Part shown: positions 19,435-30,880 of the stretch, in pieces
Position numbering within the stretch: position 1 is the first letter of the stretch
Layout: the number at the start of each line of letters is the position of its first letter
Assembly: GCF_012976305.1 (NCBI RefSeq)
Contig: NZ_JABDSR010000001.1
Span: 62,001 to 126,000, forward strand
Reading direction: 5' to 3'
DNA length: 64,000 nucleotides
From: Peptoniphilus faecalis
Lineage (GTDB): Bacteria > Bacillota > Clostridia > Tissierellales > Peptoniphilaceae
Program-made: the position numbers and the translations under genes
Notes under the pieces: generated by a model
Seen by the model: only the letters and a program-made list of their open reading frames with translations
The model's database searches: none
Told to the model about the DNA's origin: nothing

Positions 19435-21217
19435 AATTGCCCTCCTCTTTCAACTCGCTTAACTTTAAGTTAATATCTTTAAGATCTTTTAAAGCTTGGA
19501 GCAAGAGATTTTTGTCTTCTTCCACTTGAAATTTTTCAATGTTTCCTAATATTTTATCTTTTTCCCTTTTTAGATAATTCCTCTCTAAAGTTTTAATTAA
19601 ATCATCTACAATTCTGTTGTTTACATGAATTTCTTTTATGATTTCTAAAATATTTTCTTTAAAATTAGAATCTATTAACATATTCTTTTCCAATAAATTT
19701 AGAAAATCAGAAACTTCCATTTCATTTTCAAACATTCTAGGAATTTCTTCAAAAACAGCCCTAGTCATTGCATTGCTAAAATAAAAAACCTCAATTTTAT
19801 TTTTTATATAAGTATAAATATCCTTGTCAAGTAAAGAATATGATAATAATTCCTCTTGTGCCTTAGTTTTTGTACTCTTCACAACATTTGTATTTTTCTT
19901 TACCTTGAACTTTTCTTTTTTTGAACTTTTTATTTTATTTCTATTTAGAAAATTTATATAATTTTCAATTGCATTATAAGAAATATTATATTTTTTTGAA
20001 AAATCTTTTACAAAAATATCTCTCTCTATTGGATTTTTAATACTAGATAGAATTTTTGCAGATTCAATAGTAAAATTGCTAAGTCCTTCGCTTTCATTTA
20101 AATTGAAATTTTCTTTTAGCTTTTTTATTTTGAACTCTATATATGAAATTGCACTCTTTATTTTATTTTCAAAGCCTTCCATTCCATATTTTTTAATAAA
20201 ATCGTCTGGATCTAGTCCACCCTCTAATTCAATGATTTTTGGTTTTACAGATTTAGATAAAAATATATCAATTGCCCTTGAAGTTGCGTTAATTCCTGCA
20301 TTGTCGCTATCATAACAGATGTATATATCTTTTGCCATGTTTTTAATAATACCCGCTTGATCTTCTGTCAGTGAAGTACCAAGGCTTGCTACACTATAAT
20401 TTATACCACTATTGTATAAAGAAATAACATCCATATATCCTTCAACTAGTATTATTCTTTCTCGAGTAGATTCTCTTGAAATAATATTCATATTAAAAAG
20501 ATTTCTGCCCTTGTGAAATATTGACGTTTCACTTGAATTTAAATATTTTGGTTTAGCATCTCCAAAACCTCTAGCACCAAAACCAATGACTTTGTCGTGT
20601 TTATTTATAATTGGAAACATAACTCTATCGCGAAATCTATCGATATAATTACCTCTTTTACTTTTGGTAATTAAGTTCAATTCTAAAAGTTCCTCTTCTT
20701 TGTATCCTAATTTAGTTAAGTAATCGTATAAATCCGTCCACGAGTCTTTTGAATAGCCAATGCCATATCTAATAATAGTTTTATCACTTAACATTCTATT
20801 TTTTAAATAAAGTTGCGCCTTTTGTGATGCTTTAAAATTATTTAAAAAGTGCATAGCTGCTTCCCTATTTATTTCGTAAAGCCTATTTTTCTTGTCGAGA
20901 GCTTCTTTATTTTCATCTTTATATTCAGAAAGTCTTATATTATATTTATCAGCTAAAAATTCTACAGCTTCAGGAAAATTTAAATTTTCTTTTTTCATAA
21001 TAAAGGTAATTACATCGCCCCCAACGCCACAACCAAAACATTTGAAAATAGATTTAGAAGGAGAAACAGAAAAGGAGGGCGTCTTCTCAGAGTGAAAAGG
21101 ACAGAGTCCCATATAGTTTGAACCTGACCTTTTTAAATCAACATATTCTCCAATTAATTCAACTATATCTGCTCTATCCCGTATCTCATTAAGAACATCG
21201 TCATTTATTACATACAA
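19427..21217 (-). CDS. dnaG: DNA primase
   Basis: 596 residues. The N-terminal zinc domain has [15 protein letters not shown] and CFGCG; the TOPRIM core has [13 protein letters not shown] and the metal-binding DSDNAG; the remainder is the helicase-interaction domain. It synthesises RNA primers at the fork. Start ATG 21217, one base after the dgt stop. Confidence 0.97.
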   Translation of the reverse strand: MYVINDDVLNEIRDRADIVELIGEYVDLKRSGSNYMGLCPFHSEKTPSFSVSPSKSIFKCFGCGVGGDVITFIMKKENLNFPEAVEFLADKYNIRLSEYKDENKEALDKKNRLYEINREAAMHFLNNFKASQKAQLYLKNRMLSDKTIIRYGIGYSKDSWTDLYDYLTKLGYKEEELLELNLITKSKRGNYIDRFRDRVMFPIINKHDKVIGFGARGFGDAKPKYLNSSETSIFHKGRNLFNMNIISRESTRERIILVEGYMDVISLYNSGINYSVASLGTSLTEDQAGIIKNMAKDIYICYDSDNAGINATSRAIDIFLSKSVKPKIIELEGGLDPDDFIKKYGMEGFENKIKSAISYIEFKIKKLKENFNLNESEGLSNFTIESAKILSSIKNPIERDIFVKDFSKKYNISYNAIENYINFLNRNKIKSSKKEKFKVKKNTNVVKSTKTKAQEELLSYSLLDKDIYTYIKNKIEVFYFSNAMTRAVFEEIPRMFENEMEVSDFLNLLEKNMLIDSNFKENILEIIKEIHVNNRIVDDLIKTLERNYLKREKDKILGNIEKFQVEEDKNLLLQALKDLKDINLKLSELKEEGNYE

Positions 21218-22231
21218 TTAAATGCTCCATCCCTTCGGTATAAAAATATTTTTTATCTGTTTCATAGCATAGGTATCTGTCATCCCAGCAATATAATCAG
21301 AAACAATATCTTCGTTGTTGTGAACTTTATCATTATAAAGACTTAAATGGTTTTTAGGAATTCTACTCAAGTCTTCCATGTAATAATTATAAAGTTCTGT
21401 GAGAAGTCTTTTAATCTTAACTTCTTCACTTTTTACAACAGAATCCATATAAACCGTCTTAAACATATACTGTCTAAGCTCCATAGTTGCTTCATAAACT
21501 TCTTTTTCCATCTCTACAATTGGTTTACCATAGGATTTATTTACTATTCCAGTTATCATTGTATTTATTCTTTCTGAAGAAGTATTTCCAAGAACTTTTG
21601 TAAGTTCCTTTGGAAGTGAATCTGATGAAATAATCCCCGCTCTAATGGCATCGTCAATATCATGATTAATGTAGGCAATTCTGTCAGCAAATTTTATAAT
21701 TTTACCTTCAAGAGTTTTCGCCATTCCCTTACCCGAGTGATTTAAAATTCCATCGCGCACTTCTTCTGTTAAATTTAGTCCAACTCTCTTGTCAGAACGC
21801 TCTAAAAAATCTACAACTTTTAAAGATTGCTCCCCATGGATAAATCCAGAGCTTTTTAATTCATTTAAAACAGCTTCACCAGAATGCCCAAAGGGAGTGT
21901 GTCCCAAATCATGCCCTAGAGAGATTGCCTCAACCAAATCCTCATTTAACCTTAATGATCTAGCTATAGTTCTTCCTATTTGACTGACCTCAAGAGTGTG
22001 AGTGAGCCTTGTTCTAAAATGGTCGCCTTCTGGAGAAATAAATACTTGAGTCTTGTGTTTTAATCTCCTAAAACTTTTTGAATGAATAATTCTATCTCTA
22101 TCTCTTTGAAATTCAGTCCTAAGACTACATTTTTCTTCTCTTTCATTTCTTCCTAAAGTTGAATCTGCAAATGTCGCAAAATCAAAAAGCATAATGTGTT
22201 CAAGTTTTTCTCTCTCAACTCTTAGATTCAT
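21218..22231 (-). CDS. dgt: Deoxyguanosinetriphosphate triphosphohydrolase-like HD protein
   Basis: 337 residues. HD-domain motifs: RFRTRLTHTLEVSQIGR-type segment (H...), GHDLGHTPFGHSGE with the HD pair, and FADRIAYINHDIDDA. It removes triphosphate from dNTPs. The protein is of the shorter, type-2 class common in Firmicutes. The start ATG 22231 follows AGGATG. Confidence 0.92.
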   Translation of the reverse strand: MNLRVEREKLEHIMLFDFATFADSTLGRNEREEKCSLRTEFQRDRDRIIHSKSFRRLKHKTQVFISPEGDHFRTRLTHTLEVSQIGRTIARSLRLNEDLVEAISLGHDLGHTPFGHSGEAVLNELKSSGFIHGEQSLKVVDFLERSDKRVGLNLTEEVRDGILNHSGKGMAKTLEGKIIKFADRIAYINHDIDDAIRAGIISSDSLPKELTKVLGNTSSERINTMITGIVNKSYGKPIVEMEKEVYEATMELRQYMFKTVYMDSVVKSEEVKIKRLLTELYNYYMEDLSRIPKNHLSLYNDKVHNNEDIVSDYIAGMTDTYAMKQIKNIFIPKGWSI

Positions 22232-22234
22232 AAT

Positions 22235-23056
22235 TCACATCCTAGAATTCATATGATTAATTATAATTTCAGCAGTTTCTTCTATTGCTTTATCAGAAAC
22301 ATCTATTACAAAACATCCAAGTTCTTCCATAACCTGTTTAGAATAATTTAGTTCTTCTTTAATTCTATCGTAATTGGCGTACTTTGCACCTGAAGTAAGA
22401 CCAAGAGATTTAAGCCTTTGTTCTCTAACAGAAATTATTTTTTCAGGATTTGCAATAAGTCCAATTACTCTATCCACATCTTTTTCATAAACTTCCTTTG
22501 GCACAGGCACCTCAGGAACTAATGGAATATTTGCAACTTTATACAATTTATTTGCTAGATACATTGAAAGTGGAGTCTTTGAAGTCCTTGAAATGCCAAC
22601 TAAACATATATCAGCTTTTTTTGCACCTCGAGGATCCTTTCCATCGTCATATTTAACTGCAAATTCAACACATTCTACCTTCTTGAAATAATTTTCATCA
22701 AGTCTCCTTATTAGTCCAGGTTCTCTAAGGGGTTCATATCCCAAAATATCCTCAATTTGTTTCATTGGTTCACCCATTACATCAACTGTGTGAAGATTTA
22801 ATTCGTGAGTTTTCCTTTCTATAAATTCTCTAGTTTCTTTTACAACATTTGTATAAACAATTAAACTATTGCGAATTTTGGAAGCTTTTTCAAGAACTGG
22901 CTTTATTTGATCAATACTATTGTGGTATGGATATCTAATTATTTCGTAATTTTCCGACTCAAATTGTCTTGCCGAACTTTTAGCAATTAATTCACCAGTT
23001 TCTCCAATTGAATCGGAGATTACAAAAATAGTAAGTTGATTGTCTTCTTTGTTCAT
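22235..23056 (-). CDS. ppsR: Pyruvate, phosphate dikinase regulatory protein (bifunctional kinase/phosphorylase)
   Basis: 273 residues of the DUF299 family. The P-loop-like GISRTSKTPLSMYLANK and N-terminal ISDSIGETGE are diagnostic. It inactivates and reactivates PPDK by ADP-dependent phosphorylation and Pi-dependent dephosphorylation. It lies eight bases after the CcpN-like regulator, a conserved pair linked to gluconeogenesis control. Confidence 0.94.
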   Translation of the reverse strand: MNKEDNQLTIFVISDSIGETGELIAKSSARQFESENYEIIRYPYHNSIDQIKPVLEKASKIRNSLIVYTNVVKETREFIERKTHELNLHTVDVMGEPMKQIEDILGYEPLREPGLIRRLDENYFKKVECVEFAVKYDDGKDPRGAKKADICLVGISRTSKTPLSMYLANKLYKVANIPLVPEVPVPKEVYEKDVDRVIGLIANPEKIISVREQRLKSLGLTSGAKYANYDRIKEELNYSKQVMEELGCFVIDVSDKAIEETAEIIINHMNSRM

Positions 23057-23064
23057 ACTTCCTC

Positions 23065-23694
23065 CTAGATTATCTCGCCGTCACATACATCTACAAAAAG
23101 CCTAGTTACATTTGTCTTTGTAAATCTACCGACAACTTCAAGATTATTATTACTTTTAACTTCAACAACGGGAAGAGAATCTATTCCCTTTTCCACAATT
23201 AAACTTGCTGCTTCATATACACTGTCATTTTCATTTACATAAAAAACATTTGGCATTCTTGTCATAATGACACTTATAGGAGTCTTTTTTATGTCGGCAT
23301 CTCCTATCATAAACCTAATTAAATCTTTTCTTGAAACAATACCGGTAAGGTAGCCTCCTTCAGTGATAAACATAGATGATAAATCTTCCATAAAAAGATC
23401 TACTACTACATCGTAAATTGAAGTCTTTTGATCACAAGAAAAGGGCAATGACATATAATCCTTTAATTTTAATTTTTTTAAATCATCGTAAAGTTGTGAA
23501 AGAATAGATTTACCTGTATAAAAATATCCAAATTTTGGTCTAGCTCCCAATATATTTATCATAGTTAGAACTGAAAGATCTGATCTAATAGTCGCTCTTG
23601 ACAAACCTAGCTTTTCTGCAATTTCATCGCCTGTAATAGGACCTTTATTTCTTACAATTTCAATAATCTCACTCTGCCTATCGCTGAATTTCAT
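23065..23694 (-). CDS. HTH-CBS transcriptional regulator (CcpN-like)
   Basis: 209 residues. Residues 1-60 form a winged HTH (SDRQSEIIEIVRNKGPITGD then LGLSRATIRSDLSVL); two CBS domains follow (about 78-140 and 145-205). This is the CcpN/YqzB design; in Bacillus CcpN represses gluconeogenic genes in glucose and senses adenylate levels. It precedes ppsR, matching the Bacillus ccpN-yqfL order. Confidence 0.9.
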   Translation of the reverse strand: MKFSDRQSEIIEIVRNKGPITGDEIAEKLGLSRATIRSDLSVLTMINILGARPKFGYFYTGKSILSQLYDDLKKLKLKDYMSLPFSCDQKTSIYDVVVDLFMEDLSSMFITEGGYLTGIVSRKDLIRFMIGDADIKKTPISVIMTRMPNVFYVNENDSVYEAASLIVEKGIDSLPVVEVKSNNNLEVVGRFTKTNVTRLFVDVCDGEII

Positions 23695-23706
23695 TAATAC
23701 ACCGAC

Positions 23707-25776
23707 CTATTCTACAACATTTTCTATTTTCAATATTTTTTGAATGTTTTCCTCAATACTATTAATTAACGCAAGTCTATTCTGTCTAATTTCTTCGTCT
23801 TCAGACATTACCATTACATTTTCAAAGAAAGTATCAATTGCTGGGACTAAGTCATTTAGTGCATCCATTGCTTCTTTATAATTTTCAGAAGAAAGTGCCT
23901 CTTTAAATTTGCTATTAGTTTCTACAAATTTGTTATAAAGTTTTTTTTCTGCTTCTTCATTTAGAAGTTCTTCCTTTACTTCTACAAAGTCCACATTTTT
24001 AGTCAAATTATTAATTCTATTGTAAGCATCGACAAAATTTGTCCTATCTTCATTAAACCATTCATTTAATTCTTTAGCTTTTTCAAATATATTATAAATT
24101 TCACTCTCAGGAATTAATACTGCATCTATAATATCATATCTTATTCCTTCTTCTTGAAGCATTGTCTTAATTCTTCCAAAGAAAAACTCTCTTACATTTG
24201 TTATTACTTCTTCATGATTAAATGTAAGTCCTAAATCATTAATATATTCATATAAACTTGTTTCTATTACTTCATTTAAATTAAATTTCCAGCCAGTCTT
24301 TCTAATTATGTTTATAATTCCAATTGCTGATCTTCTCAATGCAAAAGGATCTGTTGAACCTGTAGGGATTTCTCCAATTGCAAAAAGTCCAACTATTGTA
24401 TCGATTTTATCTGCAAGTGAGAAAATTGAACCTACGCTTGATTCAGGAAGTTTATCTCCTGCAAATTTAGGAAGATATTGTTCCCTAATTGCTGTTGCGA
24501 CAATTTCTTTTTCACCAGAATTTAGCGCATAAATCTCTCCCATTACTCCTTGAAGTTCTGTAAATTCAATTACCATCTTTGTAGTTAAATCGGCTTTTGA
24601 AAGATGAGCAACTCTATCAAGTGCTTCAATAGCTTCATCAGCAAAGGAAAGAGACTTTGCGATTTTCTTTGCAACTACACCATCTCTTTTTTCTTTTTCA
24701 AACATAGAACCTAATTTGTCGTTAAATAAAACTCCTTTAAGATTATCTACGTAGTCTTCAAGAGGTTTTGAAATGTCATCTTCGTAAAAGAATTTTGCAT
24801 CTTCAAGTCTTGCGCCAAGAACTTTTTCGTTCCCAGCAATTACAATCTCTTCATAGTCCTTAGTACCATTTCTAACTGTAATAAAATACGGTAAAAGTTT
24901 GTCATCTTGTGAATAAATTGGAATAAATCTCAAGTGATCAATCATTGTAGTTGTTACAACTTCCTTTGGAAGAGTTAAGTATTTTTCCTTAATACTTCCC
25001 TTTATTGGAGTTGGATACTCTACAATATATGTTAACTCCTCTAACAAATCTTCATTTTCATGAATTTCTCCACCAAGGGATTTAGCAATTTTTATTGATT
25101 CATATTTTATTATTTCACGCCTCTTGTTTTGATCTAAAATTACATAATTGTCTTCAAGTAATTTTTCATAATTTTCAACTTTATCGATAACTATTTCTGA
25201 TGAACCTAAAAATCTATGACCCTTAGTCTTATTCCCTACGGAAATTCCTTCAAAATCAAAAGGAACAACCTTCTCCCCTAAAAGTGAAACAATCCATCTG
25301 ATTGGCCTTGCAAATCTAATATTTTTGCCACCCCAACGCATATTTTTTGGAAAATTAATGTCCCTGATTAATGATGGCATAATCTCAACCAAAATTTCTG
25401 ATGCTTTTCTTCCAATTGAAGAAATGTTTGCAAAAACATAATCTGTTCCCTTAAATTCTTTGATTACTAAATCACTTTCACTAATATTTTGTGACTTCAT
25501 AAAACCTAAAAGAGGTTTTGTAGGTTTTTTATCATCATCGTAGGCAATTTTAACTGAAGGACCTTTTACTTCCTTTTGTATATCTTTTTGCTTTTCATCT
25601 AAATCTTCAATAACAAGACTAAGTCTTCTTGGCGTTGCGTAAACTTTCACACCTTTAAAGCCAATTTCATTTTCAGCTAATAATTTTTCTGATTTTTCCT
25701 TTAATTGCTCAATTGCCATATTGACAAATCTTGAAGGCAACTCTTCCACTCCGATTTCAAGTAAATAATTATTCAT
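23707..25776 (-). CDS. glyS: Glycyl-tRNA synthetase beta subunit
   Basis: 689 residues, the usual size of the beta chain of the alpha2beta2 bacterial enzyme. It opens [15 protein letters not shown] and carries FPKNMRWG and RFARPIRWI, with an anticodon-binding C-terminal helical part. It overlaps glyQ by eight bases. Confidence 0.97.
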   Translation of the reverse strand: MNNYLLEIGVEELPSRFVNMAIEQLKEKSEKLLAENEIGFKGVKVYATPRRLSLVIEDLDEKQKDIQKEVKGPSVKIAYDDDKKPTKPLLGFMKSQNISESDLVIKEFKGTDYVFANISSIGRKASEILVEIMPSLIRDINFPKNMRWGGKNIRFARPIRWIVSLLGEKVVPFDFEGISVGNKTKGHRFLGSSEIVIDKVENYEKLLEDNYVILDQNKRREIIKYESIKIAKSLGGEIHENEDLLEELTYIVEYPTPIKGSIKEKYLTLPKEVVTTTMIDHLRFIPIYSQDDKLLPYFITVRNGTKDYEEIVIAGNEKVLGARLEDAKFFYEDDISKPLEDYVDNLKGVLFNDKLGSMFEKEKRDGVVAKKIAKSLSFADEAIEALDRVAHLSKADLTTKMVIEFTELQGVMGEIYALNSGEKEIVATAIREQYLPKFAGDKLPESSVGSIFSLADKIDTIVGLFAIGEIPTGSTDPFALRRSAIGIINIIRKTGWKFNLNEVIETSLYEYINDLGLTFNHEEVITNVREFFFGRIKTMLQEEGIRYDIIDAVLIPESEIYNIFEKAKELNEWFNEDRTNFVDAYNRINNLTKNVDFVEVKEELLNEEAEKKLYNKFVETNSKFKEALSSENYKEAMDALNDLVPAIDTFFENVMVMSEDEEIRQNRLALINSIEENIQKILKIENVVE

Positions 25777-26653
25777 TTATTTCACCTCTATTGATAAGGG
25801 GATAGTTCATTTCTTCTCTGTGTTTTAGATGTGTCTTTGCAACAACTCTTGCAAGATTTCTAACTCTTTGAATATAACTTGTTCTTTCAGATACAGAAAG
25901 GGCTCCTCTTGCATCTAATAAGTTAAAGGCGTGAGAACATTTAAGAGTGTAGTCATAAGCATCAATTACTATTCCTTCTTCAATTACTCTATTTGCTTCA
26001 GTTTCATACATATCAAACAATTTCCTAAGCATATCTACATCAGCAAGTTCAAAGGCATATTTAGAATGTTCATATTCATTATTTTTAAATACTTCTCCAT
26101 AAGTTATATTTTCGTTATACTGAATATCGTAAACTGATTCAACGTTTTGAAGATACATTGCAATTCTTTCAAGTCCATAAGTAAGCTCTGCACTTTCAAG
26201 GTCAAGATTAACTCCTCCAACTTGTTGGAAATAAGTAAATTGTGTAACTTCCATACCATCAAGCCAAACTTCCCAACCAAGACCCCAAGCACCAAGTGTA
26301 GGAGATTCCCAATTGTCTTCAACAAATCTTATGTCGTGTTTTTTAGGATCAATTCCAATTGCGAAAAGTGATTCAAGGTAAAGTTGTTGAACATCTTCTG
26401 GTGATGGTTTCAAAATAACTTGCAATTGGTGATGTTGATATAATCTGTTTGGGTTTTCGCCATATCTACCATCAGCAGGTCTTCTCGAAGGCTCAACATA
26501 TACTACCTTCCATTCTTCAGGGCCAAGAGATCTCAAAAAAGTGTTAGGATTCATAGTTCCCGCACCTTTTTCAGTATCGTAAGGTTGCATTATAATTGCT
26601 CCCTTTTCCTTCCAATAATTTTCCAATGTCATAATTAAATCTTGGAAATACAT
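25769..26653 (-). CDS. glyQ: Glycyl-tRNA synthetase alpha subunit
   Basis: 294 residues. The class II catalytic chain is recognised by [31 protein letters not shown] and [19 protein letters not shown]. It charges tRNA-Gly with GlyS. No T-box leader is visible; it follows recO by ten bases and relies on operon transcription. Confidence 0.97.
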   Translation of the reverse strand: MYFQDLIMTLENYWKEKGAIIMQPYDTEKGAGTMNPNTFLRSLGPEEWKVVYVEPSRRPADGRYGENPNRLYQHHQLQVILKPSPEDVQQLYLESLFAIGIDPKKHDIRFVEDNWESPTLGAWGLGWEVWLDGMEVTQFTYFQQVGGVNLDLESAELTYGLERIAMYLQNVESVYDIQYNENITYGEVFKNNEYEHSKYAFELADVDMLRKLFDMYETEANRVIEEGIVIDAYDYTLKCSHAFNLLDARGALSVSERTSYIQRVRNLARVVAKTHLKHREEMNYPLINRGEINE

Positions 26654-26663
26654 TTTTTCCTCC

Positions 26664-27377
26664 TTAATTAAACAGCCTATCTGACTTAAAACTGCTTATA
26701 TCTAAATTGTATTTTATATATTTTATAATAATATTGTGCAAATATTTTTTTCTATTTACATCAATTTCTTCCATGTCTTTTTCATTTTCTATCTCTTCAA
26801 ATTTTTTATAAAGTAATTTATTTAAGTAAACTAAATCCCTTCTTGATAAAGAAAAGGAATAGGGATCTTGAAAATCTATAATTCCCTCTCTTATAGAAAA
26901 ATAGGATTTTTCTTTTATATCAAGTTTAGGTCTATAACCTATAAAAGATAGATATTTTAATTCAAAGGCGATAGCAAGCGAAATCGGATCCCTTGTAAAG
27001 TTAAAAAAGTATAGAGATTTTCTCATTAGGTCAAAAACCTTTTTGTTAGCCTCCCCATGGATAGAGGATTTTTCTAAAATCTCAAGAAGAATTGATGCAT
27101 AAATTAAATTATAATAATTATCTCTAATTTTAAAATTAGACTCTACAATTTTTGCATCGCCAATATAAAAAAAGCTTTGTCCCTTTTTCAAAAGATATTC
27201 ATTTACACCAAAAACTTGTGAAACTCCTAAATTTTTTGACTTTGGAGTCATCGCTCCCTTTACCATAATGGAAATTATCCCATAATTTCTAGTAAAAACT
27301 CTAATAATTTTTGAGCTCTCGCCAAATTCCATTTCATTTAAGACAATTCCCAAGGTGTAATTATTTGTCGTAGCCAA
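26664..27377 (-). CDS. recO: DNA repair protein RecO
   Basis: 237 residues. An N-terminal OB fold ([20 protein letters not shown], then IISIMVKGA) is followed by a helical domain. RecO loads RecA onto SSB-coated single strands with RecR. The usual zinc cysteines of the C-terminal domain are absent, as in some clostridial RecO. It overlaps era by 17 bases. Confidence 0.9.
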   Translation of the reverse strand: MATTNNYTLGIVLNEMEFGESSKIIRVFTRNYGIISIMVKGAMTPKSKNLGVSQVFGVNEYLLKKGQSFFYIGDAKIVESNFKIRDNYYNLIYASILLEILEKSSIHGEANKKVFDLMRKSLYFFNFTRDPISLAIAFELKYLSFIGYRPKLDIKEKSYFSIREGIIDFQDPYSFSLSRRDLVYLNKLLYKKFEEIENEKDMEEIDVNRKKYLHNIIIKYIKYNLDISSFKSDRLFN

Positions 27378-28266
27378 ATCTCTTTACCAAATTTTCTCTT
27401 TCTCTCCAATTTTTTTCAACTTTTACCCAAATTTGTAGATTAACCTTCGCATCTAAAAGTTTTTCAATATCTTCTCTTGCTTCAGTTCCAATTGTCTTCA
27501 ACATCGAACCACCTTTTCCAATTAAAATCCCCTTGTGAGAATCTCTTTCCACAAAAATATTTGCTTCGATGTCATAAATATTTTTGCCTTCTCTTTTTTT
27601 TAATTTTTCAATTGAAATGGCAAGACCATGAGGAACTTCTTCATTTAAATATTTAAGTCCCTTTTCTCTAATTATTTCTGATACAATAAACCTTTCGTTT
27701 TTATCAGTAATCATATCATCTGGATAGTACATTGGTCCGGGCTTTAAATATTTCTTTAAAGCCTCTAAATAAATGTCAATTCCGTCATTTTTTATTGCAG
27801 AAATAGGAATAATTTCATTAAAAATTTCTTCCTTTGCATACATTGAAATAATTTCTAAAAGTTCATCCTTTTTTATTGTGTCAACTTTGTTTATTAATAA
27901 AACTATTGGAATTTTACCCTCATACTCTTTCAAAATGTCAATAATTGATCTTTCAGCTTTTCCAATTCTCTTTGAAGTATCCACAATATAAGTTATTACA
28001 TCAGCATCTTCTATGCTTTCCTTTGATTCAGTAAGCATAAATTCACCAAGTTTATTTTTTGGTCTTTGTATTCCCGGCGTATCTAAAAATATTATTTGCG
28101 AATTGCAATCTGTGTGAATAAAAGTAATGTTTTGTCTTGTAGTCTGTGGTTTTGAAGATATAGCTGAAATCTTTTCACCAATTATCGCATTTAATAAAGT
28201 CGATTTTCCAACATTAGGTCTGCCCACTACAGATACATATCCTGATTTAAAATTATTTTCTGTCAT
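27361..28266 (-). CDS. era: GTPase Era
   Basis: About 301 residues. GTPase motifs: VVGRPNVGKSTLLNA (G1), QTTRQNITF (G2), DTPGIQ (G3), INKVD (G4); C-terminal KH domain with GKGGSMLKTIG. It binds the 16S rRNA 3' end during 30S assembly. I choose ATG 28266 (MTENN) with a GGGAG site; the frame upstream lies inside cdd. Confidence 0.96.
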   Translation of the reverse strand: MTENNFKSGYVSVVGRPNVGKSTLLNAIIGEKISAISSKPQTTRQNITFIHTDCNSQIIFLDTPGIQRPKNKLGEFMLTESKESIEDADVITYIVDTSKRIGKAERSIIDILKEYEGKIPIVLLINKVDTIKKDELLEIISMYAKEEIFNEIIPISAIKNDGIDIYLEALKKYLKPGPMYYPDDMITDKNERFIVSEIIREKGLKYLNEEVPHGLAISIEKLKKREGKNIYDIEANIFVERDSHKGILIGKGGSMLKTIGTEAREDIEKLLDAKVNLQIWVKVEKNWRERENLVKRFGYDK

Positions 28267-28666
28267 TTTCATCTCCCATAAGGTCCTCTGGACCAAAAGA
28301 ATGAGGTAGGATTTCCTCAATTCCATAAACTTTGTAATCTTCCGTGGAATTTGCAATTATTATTTCAGGATTTTTTGAAAATTCACGAATAACTTGCCTA
28401 CATACTCCACAAGGAAAAGTGTAATCGCTATCTCCGACTACGGCAATTTTTTTTATTTCTCTTTTACCATCAGAAACCGCCTTAAAAATCGCCGTTCTCT
28501 CTGCACAATTTGTTGGAGAATAGGAAGAAATTTCAATATTCCCTCCAGAATAAACTGATCCATCTTCCATTTCAACTGCACATCCCACATTAAAATGTGA
28601 GTAAGGCGTATATGTCATATTGTCTCTTGCCTTTATAGCAAGCTCTATTAATTTATTATATTCCAT
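28253..28666 (-). CDS. cdd: Cytidine deaminase
   Basis: 137 residues, the homotetramer class. Zinc motifs are NCAERTAI (HAE replaced by CAE) and PCGVCRQVI. It converts cytidine and deoxycytidine to uridine forms for salvage. It overlaps era downstream by 14 bases, the widespread Firmicutes cdd-era order. Confidence 0.96.
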   Translation of the reverse strand: MEYNKLIELAIKARDNMTYTPYSHFNVGCAVEMEDGSVYSGGNIEISSYSPTNCAERTAIFKAVSDGKREIKKIAVVGDSDYTFPCGVCRQVIREFSKNPEIIIANSTEDYKVYGIEEILPHSFGPEDLMGDENDRK

Positions 28667-29374
28667 TTAACCAACTACCTTAAATACAAATATCGCAACA
28701 CATATTCCAAGTATTGCACCAACAACTACTTCTGAAACTTTATGGATTTTACCTTCAACACGACTTTCAGCAACTAAAAAGGCAAGCCCAAAGGAACAGA
28801 GGGTTACGAGGGAATTTTCTGCAATCATAGTTATAATTGTAGCGGCACAAAAAGAAATTGCAGAATGTCCACTTAGTCCTCCACCTTGAAAGTATGTACC
28901 TCCACTCTTTTTAGCCATTAAAAGTTTTGCACCAACTGTTGCAATAATAATTATAAGTAAGGACACAAAAGCCAAGTGGTTTGGCATGTTTTTTATTTTA
29001 AACAAAAGCAAATCTCCAAAGGATGCAAATTTGTCGTAAAAAACTAAATAAGCTACTACAATTGCATTAATGGCTGTTATTAAAACTGCACCAGCAGATA
29101 CATCCTTTACATATTTTGCTATTGGATTATATTCTTGAACAACTAGATCAATTGTCCTTTCAATAGCAGTATTTATCATCTCTGCAAATACTACAAGAGT
29201 AATGGCAAATAGCATTAATAAAAATTCTGTAGATGAAATATCAAAAAAAAGAGATAAAATAATTATTCCAAGTGCTGCAAGATAGTGAAACTTCATGTTT
29301 CTTTCTGTTTTTAATACAGAAATGATTCCTTGCACCGCATAATTAAATGAAGATATAAAACGTCCTTTTTTCAT
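28667..29374 (-). CDS. Undecaprenol/diacylglycerol kinase fused to a PAP2-type phosphatase
   Basis: 235 residues in two parts. Residues 1-115 are a DgkA-type kinase with the signature AEMINTAIERTIDLV and three helices. Residues 120-235 hold further helices with GLSGHSAISF and SRVEGKIHKVSE, the C2 and C3 motifs of PAP2 lipid phosphatases (C1 is weak). The first part phosphorylates a lipid alcohol, the second could remove lipid phosphate, so both directions of undecaprenyl-phosphate recycling may sit in one chain (inference). It lies between ybeY and cdd, where Firmicutes usually have plain dgkA. Confidence 0.88.
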   Translation of the reverse strand: MKKGRFISSFNYAVQGIISVLKTERNMKFHYLAALGIIILSLFFDISSTEFLLMLFAITLVVFAEMINTAIERTIDLVVQEYNPIAKYVKDVSAGAVLITAINAIVVAYLVFYDKFASFGDLLLFKIKNMPNHLAFVSLLIIIIATVGAKLLMAKKSGGTYFQGGGLSGHSAISFCAATIITMIAENSLVTLCSFGLAFLVAESRVEGKIHKVSEVVVGAILGICVAIFVFKVVG

Positions 29375-29378
29375 AAAA

Positions 29379-29837
29379 TCACCTGTAAATTGAAAGCTCC
29401 ATCATTGCAAGCTTTTCTCTTTCTCTCATTTCTTTTTTGTCTTCATCTTCCATATGATCATATCCCAAAAGATGAAGTATGCTATGAACTGTTAGATAAG
29501 ATAACTCTCTTTCATTGGAATTACCCAGTTCTTCTGCTTGCTCCATAACTCGTTTTGTATTTATTATAACATCACCTAAAATTCTATTGTCTAGAATAAA
29601 TTCATCATCCATAGGAAAAGATAGGACATCTGTACTTTTGTCGACGCCTCTGTAATCACGATTTAATTTTCTTATCTCTTCATCTCCAACGAAAGAAACT
29701 GAAACTTCTACATTTTCGTCAAGTTTTTCAATTTTAAGAACTGCAGCAATGGATTTTTTTATTAGATTTTTTGTTTCTTCTGTTATTTCTATATCTTCTT
29801 GTCTATTATCGTAATAAACTTGCATTATTTTCCCCAA
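29379..29837 (-). CDS. ybeY: Endoribonuclease YbeY
   Basis: 152 residues. The zinc motif HSILHLLGYDHMED (HxxxHxxxxxH) is complete, and VDKSTDVLSFPMD is the conserved central segment. It matures 16S rRNA 3' ends and takes part in ribosome quality control. It overlaps phoH by 13 bases, the conserved pair. Confidence 0.96.
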   Translation of the reverse strand: MGKIMQVYYDNRQEDIEITEETKNLIKKSIAAVLKIEKLDENVEVSVSFVGDEEIRKLNRDYRGVDKSTDVLSFPMDDEFILDNRILGDVIINTKRVMEQAEELGNSNERELSYLTVHSILHLLGYDHMEDEDKKEMREREKLAMMELSIYR

Positions 29838-30838
29838 CTTTTGGACTTTTTATCTTCAATAAGCTTTTCTGCCTTCTCATTATTCTTTTCATATTTTTCA
29901 TAGGCATCGATAATCCTTTGAACTAGGGGATGTCTAACAATATCATTTTTATTAAGATAAGTAATTCCTATTCCCTTGACCCCAGTGAGAATTTTAAGAA
30001 CAGTTTTAAGCCCTGATTGCTTGCCATGAGGTAAATCTATTTGAGTAACGTCACCAGTAATAATTGCTTTTGAACCATACCCAAGACGAGTTAAAAACAT
30101 CTTCATTTGCTCATTTGTTGTATTTTGAGCTTCATCAAGAATTACGAAGGCAGAATCCAAAGTCCGACCTCTCATGTAAGCAAGAGGTGCCACTTCAATA
30201 AGTCCCTTTTCAAATAAATTGTTGTATGTGTCGTGACCAAGTATTTCAAAGAGAGCATCATAAAGTGGTCTTAAATATGGATCAACCTTATTTTGCAAAT
30301 CTCCCGGCAAAAATCCCAAATTTTCTCCAGCCTCGACAGCTGGTCTAGTTAGGATTATTCTATTTACTTCCTTAGACTTAAAGGCACGAACTGCCGCTGC
30401 CATTGCAAGATAAGTTTTGCCAGTGCCTGCAGGTCCAATTCCAAATACAATGTCGCTATTGTTAATATTGTCAATATATCTCTTTTGACCAAGAGTTTTT
30501 GCCCTTATAGGTTTACCCATAGAGGTATAAACTACTGTGTCCTTTAAAAGTTCATATACTGGTCTCTTTTCATTATTTTTAACTAAAGAAATAGAATATC
30601 TAACATCGGAAAGACTTAGGTTATTTTGCTTCTTTGCAGTTTCAATTAAATTGTTCAATAAAACTAAAGAATCTTCAACTCTTTCTTCCTCACCATATAT
30701 TAAAACTTTATCCTTTTTGGATTTAATAGATACATCTAATTCTTTCTCAATTAGACCAATATTTTCATCTAATTTTCCAAAAACAATTGTCAATAAATTT
30801 ATATCATTAATATCAATGGAGCTTTCCACTTTTGCCAA
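29825..30838 (-). CDS. phoH: PhoH-family ATPase
   Basis: 337 residues. P-loop GPAGTGKTYLAMAAAV, Walker B FVILDEAQNTT and RGRTLDSA are family hallmarks; an N-terminal KH-like part precedes the ATPase. Likely an RNA-associated ATPase working with YbeY. TTG 30838 is chosen, six bases after AAGGGGG. Confidence 0.93.
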   Translation of the reverse strand: MAKVESSIDINDINLLTIVFGKLDENIGLIEKELDVSIKSKKDKVLIYGEEERVEDSLVLLNNLIETAKKQNNLSLSDVRYSISLVKNNEKRPVYELLKDTVVYTSMGKPIRAKTLGQKRYIDNINNSDIVFGIGPAGTGKTYLAMAAAVRAFKSKEVNRIILTRPAVEAGENLGFLPGDLQNKVDPYLRPLYDALFEILGHDTYNNLFEKGLIEVAPLAYMRGRTLDSAFVILDEAQNTTNEQMKMFLTRLGYGSKAIITGDVTQIDLPHGKQSGLKTVLKILTGVKGIGITYLNKNDIVRHPLVQRIIDAYEKYEKNNEKAEKLIEDKKSKSWGK

Positions 30839-30880
30839 ATATATACCCCCTTAAACGTGATTATTATAATACCACAAAAA

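Noticed and set aside
26654..26664. T-box riboswitch before glyQ
   Set aside because: Only ten bases separate recO and glyQ; no leader could fit.
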